Shown: positions 16,252 to 24,142 of the stretch, piece by piece
Numbering within the stretch: position 1 is the stretch's first letter
Layout of the letters: every line of letters starts with the position of its first letter
NCBI GenBank assembly: GCA_020439745.1
Contig: JAGQSC010000036.1
Coordinates: forward strand, 210,613-274,612
Origin: Acidobacteriota bacterium
GTDB lineage: Bacteria; Acidobacteriota; Holophagae; Acanthopleuribacterales; Acanthopleuribacteraceae
Direction: 5' to 3'
Length of the DNA: 64,000 nucleotides
Program-made: the position numbers and the translations under genes
Notes under the pieces: model-generated
The model's input: only the letters and a program-made list of their open reading frames with translations
What the model was told of the DNA's origin: nothing
The model's database searches: none

Positions 16252-18609
16252 ATGCTTTCGGACAGTTCGGACAAGCTCAAGGCCGGAGATCGAATTGGCA
16301 AATATGAACTCCTCAGTCCTGCAGGACAAGGCGGGATGGGTGAAGTTTGGAAGGCCAAAGATCACGAATTGGATCGAATCATTGCCTTGAAGTTTCTTCC
16401 CGAGACAGCGTCCCTAGATGACGAACGGATTCAGCGGTTCGAACTAGAAGTGAAAGCGCTTGCATCTTTGAACCATCCCAATATTGCGACCATATATGCC
16501 ATGGAACGCATCCAGTCTAGATTGGCATACGCCATGGAATACGTGCCAGGCGAGGACCTCTCGCATTATTGTGGTGGAAACAAACTAGCGCTGAAGCTGA
16601 AGCTTGACCTCATGAGGCAGGTCGCGTGTGCGTTGGAAGAGGCTCATGAACGCGGTATCGTCCATCGGGATATCAAACCATCAAATATCCGCGTTTCTGA
16701 TCAGCATGTGGTCAAGGTCATTGACTTTGGCTTAGCCAAATTCAAGCCTATGTCTGAGTCGCAAGTAATCTCTGATGCTACCACTCAAACACAACTTGCC
16801 ACTGCGGCGGGTACGGTGCTTGGCACGGTTGCCTACATGTCTCCCGAGCAAGTGAGAGGTGAGCCGGTTGACAAGCGGTGTGATATCTGGGCGTTCGGCT
16901 GCGTGCTTTATGAACTGTTTTCCGGTGTTAGACCTTTTAAAGGAGTCAGCATAGGCGAAACCATGGCAACCATCCTTACTCAAGATCCCGAGTGGTCTTT
17001 GGTTCAAGCGCCTCAAGCGATATGCTCCTTAATGAAGCGATGTCTTGAACGTGATCCGAAAATGAGACTGAGGGATATGGGCGAAGCTCGTGTTCTGCTG
17101 TTACGTTTCGCGCTGGAAGAGGAACCAAAAGAACAGATTCAACGCAGGTTGAGCAATCCATTCTGGCGTTGGGCTTGGGTGCCTCTGCTGCTGGTGGCGT
17201 TTGTGTTGGGCTGGGTCTTTAGGCCGTCTTCAACACCCGCTAAGGAAGGCGTGCGGATGCTTGAAGTGGCTTTGCCCGTGGATACCACCTTGTCATTTGA
17301 TACACGACCCGGTGTGGCGCTCAGTCCGGATGGAACCCGACTGGCATTTGTGAGCGTCAAGAACAATCAGGCCTGGCTCTATTGGCATTCACAAGAAACT
17401 GGTGAAACTAAGATTGTCAAGAATTCTCAAGGTGCCACGGGTCCTTTTTTTGGCCCAGAAAATGACAAAGTCTACTTTCAAATTGATAATGGCACGTTGT
17501 TTTGTGCTGATTTGGATTTGGATTTGTCAACTCAGGTTGGTGTATTGAGCCCTGCAACACGTGGAGTCTGTGTCACGGGAACAGGAATTGTATTTGCCAT
17601 GAGCAAGGCGAGTGGTCTTTCGCAATTGGTTCCTGGCGAAATCACCTCCAAACAGCTGGTACCACTTGATAATCAGCAAGGAGAGATTGGGCTCAGTTGG
17701 CCATCGTTCATTTTTGACGACCATGTGTTGGTGACTGTGCGACACAAGGATGACGACAATTTCGAGCAGGCGCATCTTGCGGTTGTCAGTTTGAAGACTG
17801 GGCGTCGGCAAACCGTCATCAACAATGCCTATCACGGTAGGTACTTAGAGGCGGGATACATCCTATTTATTCGCAGTAACAAATTGTTTGCGGTGCCTTT
17901 TGACGAACGACGATGCGAGGTCCGTGGACCAGAAGTGCTAGTCGTTGACAACGTTGCCTGCGATCCGATTTCAGGCGATGCACAGTATTCGCTATCCAAG
18001 GGTTCAACGCTTGCCTACGTAGCTGGAAATCCGGAATCCTCCTGTTCTCTTGTCGAGATCGATCGATCTGGTTCGACGAGATTGATTCTCGCTTCACGTC
18101 AGACGCTTGCTTGGCCGAGAGTTTCGTTGGACGGGACATCGATCGCATTTTCAGCCTTCAAGTTCGATGATGATATCTGGACCTATGATTTGAAACGCCG
18201 CGTCCAAAAACGCTTGACGTTTGGCGGACGAAATGTCAATCCATGTTGGTTTTTTGATGGCCATACGCTCGCTTACTCAATTGTTGATCCCATTCCCAAA
18301 GTCATGAAGTTAGATATCTCAAGTCTTGAATCTGAATCGGTGCCTGGTTTGCGCGGACCCGCATTTCCTCTGTGCTTCCTCAAAGATCAAACGCTATTGG
18401 CTCAAGTTTGGGACCCTTATTCGTCAACCGACCTAATTGCTATCGGCGGAAGCGACCTAAAGGTGCGTCCAATCGTACAAGGTCGGTTTGACGAATCAAA
18501 TGGTCGCATTTCTCCCAACGAAAAATGGCTGGCATTTGATTCTGACCAGAGTGGCGAAAAGGAAGTGTTCCTGCGAGGTCTCGGATTCAGGAGAACCTGG
18601 TCAACCTGA
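16252..18609 (+). CDS. Ser/Thr protein kinase with TolB-like beta-propeller sensor half, 3' end frameshifted
   Basis: The N-terminal 285 residues are a Hanks-type kinase. They show the glycine loop GQGGMGEVWKA, Lys47 (IALKFLP), HRDIKPSN with Asp140, DFG at 158-160 and the activation segment GTVAYMSPEQV. A single membrane helix (about 304-323) follows. About 450 residues of TolB/WD40-like repeats (LSPDGTRLAFVS, LAYVAGNPESS, ISPNEKWLAFDSDQSG) would lie outside the membrane. A TACAAT -10 box lies at 16224-16229. The frame ends early at 18609; the conserved final part continues in the +1 frame to 18778, so the sensor tail is truncated or the site is a sequencing error. Confidence 0.88.
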   Translation: MLSDSSDKLKAGDRIGKYELLSPAGQGGMGEVWKAKDHELDRIIALKFLPETASLDDERIQRFELEVKALASLNHPNIATIYAMERIQSRLAYAMEYVPGEDLSHYCGGNKLALKLKLDLMRQVACALEEAHERGIVHRDIKPSNIRVSDQHVVKVIDFGLAKFKPMSESQVISDATTQTQLATAAGTVLGTVAYMSPEQVRGEPVDKRCDIWAFGCVLYELFSGVRPFKGVSIGETMATILTQDPEWSLVQAPQAICSLMKRCLERDPKMRLRDMGEARVLLLRFALEEEPKEQIQRRLSNPFWRWAWVPLLLVAFVLGWVFRPSSTPAKEGVRMLEVALPVDTTLSFDTRPGVALSPDGTRLAFVSVKNNQAWLYWHSQETGETKIVKNSQGATGPFFGPENDKVYFQIDNGTLFCADLDLDLSTQVGVLSPATRGVCVTGTGIVFAMSKASGLSQLVPGEITSKQLVPLDNQQGEIGLSWPSFIFDDHVLVTVRHKDDDNFEQAHLAVVSLKTGRRQTVINNAYHGRYLEAGYILFIRSNKLFAVPFDERRCEVRGPEVLVVDNVACDPISGDAQYSLSKGSTLAYVAGNPESSCSLVEIDRSGSTRLILASRQTLAWPRVSLDGTSIAFSAFKFDDDIWTYDLKRRVQKRLTFGGRNVNPCWFFDGHTLAYSIVDPIPKVMKLDISSLESESVPGLRGPAFPLCFLKDQTLLAQVWDPYSSTDLIAIGGSDLKVRPIVQGRFDESNGRISPNEKWLAFDSDQSGEKEVFLRGLGFRRTWST

Positions 18610-18778
18610 ATGGATGTTCCGTAAGCAAACACTGGCGTCAATCCTGAACATCACCAATTACGATGTGACCCCAACTGGTACTTTTGTCGCAATCCAAAGA
18701 TCAACCGAAGGGCTTCCCCATAACATTCGCGTCATTGTTGGTCTGGAATCACGCCTGAGCAGCCATATTAGACCATGA
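18580..18778 (+). pseudogene. Out-of-frame 3' remainder of the kinase sensor domain
   Basis: In the +1 frame relative to the kinase, the bases encode SDSGEPGQPEW and then NYDVTPTGTFVAIQRS. These motifs normally end TolB-like kinase sensor domains (compare GGxQPxW and YDVTPDGxRF). Between the two, about fifty residues found in relatives are absent. A frameshift together with an internal deletion has therefore probably degraded this end. Confidence 0.6.
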
Positions 18779-18853
18779 TAGAGTGGAAGAACTTTTCGAT
18801 GGTTCTGTGAATGACAAGCCTTTGAGAGGCACCTTTGTTACAGGGATGATGTG

Positions 18854-21853
18854 ATGATTAGTGTTTTGCTGATCTTGATCCAGGAACCTCTGGTGGTTGG
18901 ACGATCGGTCACATTTTCTGAGTCTACAGAACTGATTTTATTGAGTGAACCTGGACATGCTTTGAAGTTGACGGTCACGCAACTTGGGTGTGACGTGTTG
19001 ACACAACTGAAACATGATACGGATGTCCTGGCGGAGTGGGACAGCTCACGGGGCTCTCGGGGTGTCGAAACCATCATTTACCCAAATACACAATATCGAC
19101 AGCTCCAGTTGGTGTTCAACGTAAAAGACCGCGAAGAAGGGGGCCAATACGGCGTTCATTGGGTATCGCAGGAAGCCTTGCTACCTTTTCACAGGCGTGC
19201 ATTTGAGGTGTCCCAGTTGTTGCTTGATGGCGAAAGATTTCATCAGCTGGACACTAAGGAATCGTTAGAACAAGCCGAGTTGCTTTATCGCAAGGTGATC
19301 CAGATGTGCACAGGCCATGATTCATTGAAAGAATACCTAGCAACGGCCCATTCACATTTGGGTCATGTGCGGATGGTGCTGGGCGACTACGATGAGGCCC
19401 AAACTCTGTATAGCATGGCGCTGGAACAATTTTCGTCGTTGAACGACGCCTGGGGCATAGGCAGGGCTCATAACAACTTGGGCCATCTGACCCAACAGTT
19501 AGGTCGCATGGACGAGGCGCTCGGTCATTATCAGCAAGCACTCGAGTTTCGCCAAAAGGCCGGCGATATGGAGGGTGTCCTGAACACGCGCAATAACCTG
19601 GCTACGGCATACGCAGTCCGTGGCGATTTGCGTCTGTCCTTGTCCATGTTTCAAGATGCCGCTGCATCGCCGGGCGTCGAACCGAAGTTAAGGGCGAATA
19701 TGTTGGCCAACATCGGCTATATTCACCAGGTCTTGGGCAATTTGGCTAAGGCGGTAGGGCCACTTCGCGAAGCGGTCAAGATTCAGGCTGAACTGAATGA
19801 TCAGCGAGGATTGAGTATCACCCGCAATAACCTCGCTGCCGTGTACCAAAACTTGGGACAGACCCAGCGTTCGGAGTCGCTGTTTCATGAGGCGCTTGAG
19901 GGCTTTTTGTCGGTTGGTGATGTTCGGGGTGAAGCACATGCGTTGATGAATTTGGGTGTCCTTCGATCGCGTGAAGGGGATTGGAATCAAGCCTACACCT
20001 ATCAGTCCCGGGCCGTGAAACGATTGACGGACCTGGGCGAACAGACAGCCTGTGTTGACGCGATGTGCAATTTGGCGCGTGTGCTGTTCAAACAAGGTCA
20101 CAAGACAGAAGCCACGGCCACATTTACGAAAGCCGTGGAGATGGCAGATAGTGCAAGCTACCCAATGGGCCGCGTGAAAGCTGCGCTGCAGCAGGCGCAC
20201 TGTGCCTTGGATGCAAATGATTTTGGAGCGGCCAGTCAGCTCTACAACGAGTGCAAAAAACGCGCCCGTGATCTGGGGTCTCCGGCATTTGAGTTGGAAG
20301 CTGTTTTTGGGCTGAGTCTTCTCCACGTAGCCCAAAACCAGTGGCCTCAAGCATTGACAGAAGCGATGGCGGCTGTTGACCTGGTTGACAACATGCGGGT
20401 TCAAGTGGAACAGGGCCGCCACAGAACCTGGTTTCTCGCCAACAGGGCTTCAGTCTTTGATCATGCTATTCGCATGATGGACCATAGCTCTGAGGAAGAC
20501 CGTGTTCGCAAACGATTGTTGTTAGTGGAGCGGACACGGTCCAGAACACTCCTCGATTTGTTATCGCTGAGTGAAGCCAAATACCGGGAGGTACCGGCAC
20601 CGCTACACCTAGAAGAACAATCCATGGGTGACAAGATAAGGTTGGTTCAGACCCAACTCAGTAAGTCCCATGAAGACCAGCGAAAGAGCCTGATTGAAAT
20701 GTTGGATGAATTGACCGAGATGCATGAACGCAAGTTGCTGGAAATGCGTGATATTTCCTCTCAATTCGCCCGCTCTCATGGCCCTTTGCCTACGACATTA
20801 CTGGACGAGAAGACGGCTGTGGTAGTGACCTACGTCAGTGAACCGGACTCGTTCCTGTTCATCTGGCGTAAGGAAGGCGTGTTTGAACATAGGATCCCCG
20901 GACGTCGTGACCTGCAGGATCGTACGGATGTCCTAGTGGAATTGTTGAAGAAACCTATCCATCGCCAGTTGAATCGACTGGATGCGGAGTTGCACGGGTT
21001 ATGGACGGACGTATTAGGCGCAGGCGCGCGACATCTTGAGGGAATCACAGACCTTGTCTTTGTTCTGGATGGGCCTCTGCTTCAGGTTCCGCCTGTATGT
21101 TGGGTTTCTGACTTGACCAATAGGGTCTATTTGATCGATCAATTCGATGTTCAGGCTGTGCCTTCGATACGTAGTTGGGCCATGATTCATGCCAATAGGC
21201 CAAATCATCTAAGACGAGTTTTGGCGTACGCACATCCATTTGAAAATGGAGTACCGCCCAGTAGCGCAAATCGAGATTTCGGTCCTCTTCCATACAGCAC
21301 GATGGAAGTCGCTGAAATTGCGGCTCTTTATGGTGAGAATGCCCTTGTTTTGTCGGGACATCAAGCCAGCGAAACCTCGCTCAAGTTGCTATGCTCAAAT
21401 GCTGATACCATTCACATCGCCAGTCATGCGTTTGTCAACGACGATTCCATGGAACTTTCCGGTATTCTAATGGCCCAAGACGACGAGAATGATGGGATGC
21501 TGCAACTGTTTGAGATCATGCAGCTGAAACTGGATTCGGCATGCGTGGTGTTGTCGGCCTGCAACACATCAAAAGGGTCATCGTTTTGGGGCGAAGGCAT
21601 GGTGGGGTTTGCGCACGCGTTCTTTTTTGCGGGTGCCCGTTCGTTGGTACTTTCGTGGTGGCCTGTACAAGACCGTTCAACCGCAGAGTTGATGCGCCAA
21701 TTTCACCGCGAATACGCATCCACCTTCGACGCCGCCCACGCGCTTCGACAGGCAGCATGCTCTTTGAAAGGTGATCCCAAAACCGCTCATCCCTACTATT
21801 GGGCACCGTTTATGGTTCTTGGAGATGCCATGCCACCTGAATCACCTCCCTAA
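18854..21853 (+). CDS. TPR repeat protein with C-terminal CHAT (caspase-like) protease domain
   Basis: This is a protein of about 1000 residues, with GTG (18851) or ATG (18854) as start. A short hydrophobic N-terminus suggests export. After a beta-rich region, about eight TPR units run from roughly residue 130 to 500 (for example YDEAQTLYSMALEQFSSLNDAWGIGRAHNNLGHL). The C-terminal CHAT domain (about 640-990) has the likely catalytic pair His858 (HIASHAF) and Cys903 (VVLSACNT), followed by the usual GARSLVLSWWPV segment. CHAT proteases act in regulated proteolysis and conflict systems. The gene follows the kinase and runs into the convergent anti-sigma gene, overlapping it by 44 bases. Confidence 0.9.
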   Translation: MISVLLILIQEPLVVGRSVTFSESTELILLSEPGHALKLTVTQLGCDVLTQLKHDTDVLAEWDSSRGSRGVETIIYPNTQYRQLQLVFNVKDREEGGQYGVHWVSQEALLPFHRRAFEVSQLLLDGERFHQLDTKESLEQAELLYRKVIQMCTGHDSLKEYLATAHSHLGHVRMVLGDYDEAQTLYSMALEQFSSLNDAWGIGRAHNNLGHLTQQLGRMDEALGHYQQALEFRQKAGDMEGVLNTRNNLATAYAVRGDLRLSLSMFQDAAASPGVEPKLRANMLANIGYIHQVLGNLAKAVGPLREAVKIQAELNDQRGLSITRNNLAAVYQNLGQTQRSESLFHEALEGFLSVGDVRGEAHALMNLGVLRSREGDWNQAYTYQSRAVKRLTDLGEQTACVDAMCNLARVLFKQGHKTEATATFTKAVEMADSASYPMGRVKAALQQAHCALDANDFGAASQLYNECKKRARDLGSPAFELEAVFGLSLLHVAQNQWPQALTEAMAAVDLVDNMRVQVEQGRHRTWFLANRASVFDHAIRMMDHSSEEDRVRKRLLLVERTRSRTLLDLLSLSEAKYREVPAPLHLEEQSMGDKIRLVQTQLSKSHEDQRKSLIEMLDELTEMHERKLLEMRDISSQFARSHGPLPTTLLDEKTAVVVTYVSEPDSFLFIWRKEGVFEHRIPGRRDLQDRTDVLVELLKKPIHRQLNRLDAELHGLWTDVLGAGARHLEGITDLVFVLDGPLLQVPPVCWVSDLTNRVYLIDQFDVQAVPSIRSWAMIHANRPNHLRRVLAYAHPFENGVPPSSANRDFGPLPYSTMEVAEIAALYGENALVLSGHQASETSLKLLCSNADTIHIASHAFVNDDSMELSGILMAQDDENDGMLQLFEIMQLKLDSACVVLSACNTSKGSSFWGEGMVGFAHAFFFAGARSLVLSWWPVQDRSTAELMRQFHREYASTFDAAHALRQAACSLKGDPKTAHPYYWAPFMVLGDAMPPESPP

Positions 21854-22517
21854 CATTGCCTGAACGCAGCTGGATGGGGTAGGTGCCTGGACGTATGCGA
21901 CCGGCATCCAAGGTCATACTGATGGATCCGTCGTCTAGACGTTGGAGTTGGCTAAATGCGAACGTTTGATCGCCCATGTGAATAATAGCGTCCCAGCGTT
22001 CGGCTTCGTGTTGTGGGTACAGTATGACAAGCACGCGTTTTGCCCGACGTGAGACGCTAACCTGTTGTGGTTCGACTGCCCGGGTTTCGGCAGACATTAG
22101 ATCAATGGCTTGGATATCAATCATGTCATCGACCGAGAACCATGACCCAATTGCAATTCCCACGATAAGTGCTGCTGCCAACGCAATGCCCTGCCGCCAA
22201 GGCACACGAAAAGTCCTGAAGCGTCGCGCGCCTAATCGCGCACTCGATAACTCATCACGGCATGTGGTGCAGGTGGATAAGTGTGCGTCGAGCCACATCT
22301 GGACGTCGCTTTCAATCGGGTCATTCCACGCAAGGGCATTGATCAACTCAGTCGGGGGATGAGGCTGCATCGAACGCCATGTCAATAAAGTGGCATCCCA
22401 TGCTGTTTGACAGGTTGCACATTCCGCCAGGTGGCTTCGAAATGACTCGAGGGTTTCACGCGCTTCGGTTCCATTGAGCAGCCAAGGCATCCGTTCTGAC
22501 CAGCTTTCACAACTCAT
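21810..22517 (-). CDS. Putative anti-sigma factor with two zinc-finger (zf-HC2-like) segments
   Basis: The start at 22517 overlaps the sigma-factor stop (ATGAGTTGTGA). The 235 residues show two HxxxCxxC clusters (HLAECATC near 29 and HLSTCTTC near 84), a basic linker, a membrane helix (GIALAAALIVGIAIGSWF near 110-130) and a C-terminal beta-rich region outside the membrane. This is the plan of membrane anti-sigma factors that hold an ECF sigma factor until a signal arrives. Two zinc clusters, rather than one, is less common. The 3' end overlaps the convergent CHAT gene. Confidence 0.78.
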   Translation of the reverse strand: MSCESWSERMPWLLNGTEARETLESFRSHLAECATCQTAWDATLLTWRSMQPHPPTELINALAWNDPIESDVQMWLDAHLSTCTTCRDELSSARLGARRFRTFRVPWRQGIALAAALIVGIAIGSWFSVDDMIDIQAIDLMSAETRAVEPQQVSVSRRAKRVLVILYPQHEAERWDAIIHMGDQTFAFSQLQRLDDGSISMTLDAGRIRPGTYPIQLRSGNVREVIQVAWHLQEP

Positions 22518-23079
22518 GTCCACCATCCTTGTTGTTATGGCGCGACACACCGGTCTTTGTTACATCTTTTTTCTCGAGTTGTAGCCGTAGTGTGTGCGCT
22601 TGATGGCGACAGCGGAGCATTTTGACGCGCAATGCACCTTCTGAAAAACCCATGGCCTCGCTCATTTGCTGATAAGATTCGCCTGCAATCGCTCTTTGCC
22701 ACAGTTCTTTGCAATGCGCCTTCACTTTTGCCATGATACGGGCGACTAGGTGGCTCTGCTCGAGAGAAAGAATGCGTCCCAAAGCGAGTGGCGCATGATC
22801 GATCAAATCATTAGTTATGGGTGCTCCACTACGCTGCAGACGTCGACAAGCGTCTATCGCACGGTGGGTGGCCATTCGCCATACCAGCGCCTTAAAGCTG
22901 GTATGGATGGATATGCCCGCCAACTGTGAGATCAATTCCTGATGGACGGATTGAACCACGTCGTCCAGTTCAGCGCCTAGTTTGACGCGAAACCCATAGG
23001 TTGCTTGTCGAATCCATTGTTCAACCGCGTCAATAGAATTGCGATCGCCATTGAGATAATTGGTCGGCGTGATTTCCAT
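22507..23079 (-). CDS. ECF-like sigma-70 family RNA polymerase sigma factor
   Basis: The chosen ATG at 23079 gives 190 residues. Region 2 is visible (ELDDVVQSVHQELISQL, then TSFKALVWRMATHRAIDACRRLQR). Region 4 follows (LEQSHLVARIMAKVKAHCKELWQRAIAGESYQQMSEAMGFSEGALRVKMLRCR), with its helix-turn-helix ending in a run of basic residues. It heads a two-gene operon with the anti-sigma gene. A reading frame upstream of this ATG exists but has no sigma-like content. Its regulon is unknown; the adjacent CHAT protein and kinase are natural candidates for the same pathway. Confidence 0.82.
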   Translation of the reverse strand: MEITPTNYLNGDRNSIDAVEQWIRQATYGFRVKLGAELDDVVQSVHQELISQLAGISIHTSFKALVWRMATHRAIDACRRLQRSGAPITNDLIDHAPLALGRILSLEQSHLVARIMAKVKAHCKELWQRAIAGESYQQMSEAMGFSEGALRVKMLRCRHQAHTLRLQLEKKDVTKTGVSRHNNKDGGHEL

Positions 23080-23390
23080 GAATCTCAAACCTATCGTGTA
23101 GCTTGTAATCAGTCTAGCTGAACTTGTTGATTCGGTTGAGGTTAATGCACAGCAAGGTATGCGTTTCGCGCGAAATTCTGTAAAAAACCGGGTTATTCCT
23201 TGCATTTGTCCCGTTAGAACAACAGATTGATAGGAGGGGGTGGGCGCGTACCACGCGACGGTGTGGTCGGTCTTTGCGACCGTGGCTGACGTTTTGAGTC
23301 GGCCCCTTTCAGTGCGACACCCCCGTTGCCTGGCTAAGAACGATGCGGAATTGAAGTGGCCCAATGGACACCGCAGGATGCCTCGGGGTA
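23080..23390. other. Intergenic region upstream of the sigma factor
   Basis: This 311-base stretch contains no convincing gene. On the minus strand GGAATAAC (23192-23199) resembles an ECF-type -35 element, which would fit autoregulation of the sigma operon, but no clear -10 partner is seen. The right part, near 23230-23390, has no recognisable feature. Confidence 0.4.
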
Positions 23391-23963
23391 TTAGATGGTT
23401 GTTTCGTCTCTTAGGCGAATGGGCGCTGCGTTCTGTGGACGCTTTCCGCGCTTGCCCTCGTAAAAGGCTCTGATCTGGTTCATATCGTCTTTCAAAGCGC
23501 CTGAGAGGTGGATGAGTGGGCTGAACCCCACAGACTTACTGGGATAGTCCATGTAGCCCAGGCATAGCGGTACTTGGGCCGCTCGGGCAATTCTGTAGAA
23601 GCCCGAACGCCAGTGTGGCGCGTGCCTGCGCCGACCTTCCGGCGCAAGCGTCAACATGAGGTTTGATGTTTCGCTAAACCTTGCCGTCATCACCGATACG
23701 GTATTTTGGCTTGCCGTACGATCAATGGGAATGCCCCCGGTCCATCTAAAGAAGCAACCCAGGATGGGTATGTTGAAGAGCGTGTGTTTGCCCATCCAGG
23801 CGGCCTTGAACCCTTGTGATTCCTTAAGCAGGTAAAGCACCACGAAATCCCAATTGGAGGTATGTGGCGCGATCAACAAGATAAATTTTCCCGATCTAGG
23901 TGGCAGGCTTTCAATGTGCCAACCGGAGAGTTTCCAAAGTAGTCGTGTCAACAGACGCAGCAT
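23391..23963 (-). CDS. Lysophospholipid (PlsC-like) acyltransferase family protein
   Basis: The 190 residues contain the acyltransferase HX4D motif (APHTSNWDF near residue 33) and the second block LAPEGRRRH near 107, with FRWTGGIPIDR between them. These place it in the glycerolipid acyltransferase family, on the short side for PlsC. It would add an acyl chain to a lysolipid or related acceptor at the membrane. The NWD variant is typical of the subgroup related to ornithine-lipid and phosphate acyltransferases rather than of E. coli PlsC. It is divergent from the propeller gene at 24143. Confidence 0.8.
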   Translation of the reverse strand: MLRLLTRLLWKLSGWHIESLPPRSGKFILLIAPHTSNWDFVVLYLLKESQGFKAAWMGKHTLFNIPILGCFFRWTGGIPIDRTASQNTVSVMTARFSETSNLMLTLAPEGRRRHAPHWRSGFYRIARAAQVPLCLGYMDYPSKSVGFSPLIHLSGALKDDMNQIRAFYEGKRGKRPQNAAPIRLRDETTI

Positions 23964-24142
23964 GCATTCCTCAGATGTAGATATGCCAACCTTACGAGGC
24001 TACTTGCTGAAGCATGTTAGGGCAAGATCCAAAGTGTATTGCTCCATTTGAAAGCGCTGTTTCGCTCATGAAATAGCAGTGAGGGGTGTTCGCATTTGCC
24101 ACAACTGCCCTTTTACTAAGTGCTATTGACTTGGAAGGTTCT

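Noticed and set aside
23240..23473. 77-codon rightward open frame between the sigma factor and acyltransferase genes
   Set aside because: It runs into the acyltransferase gene on the opposite strand, has no ribosome-binding site and looks like non-coding translation.
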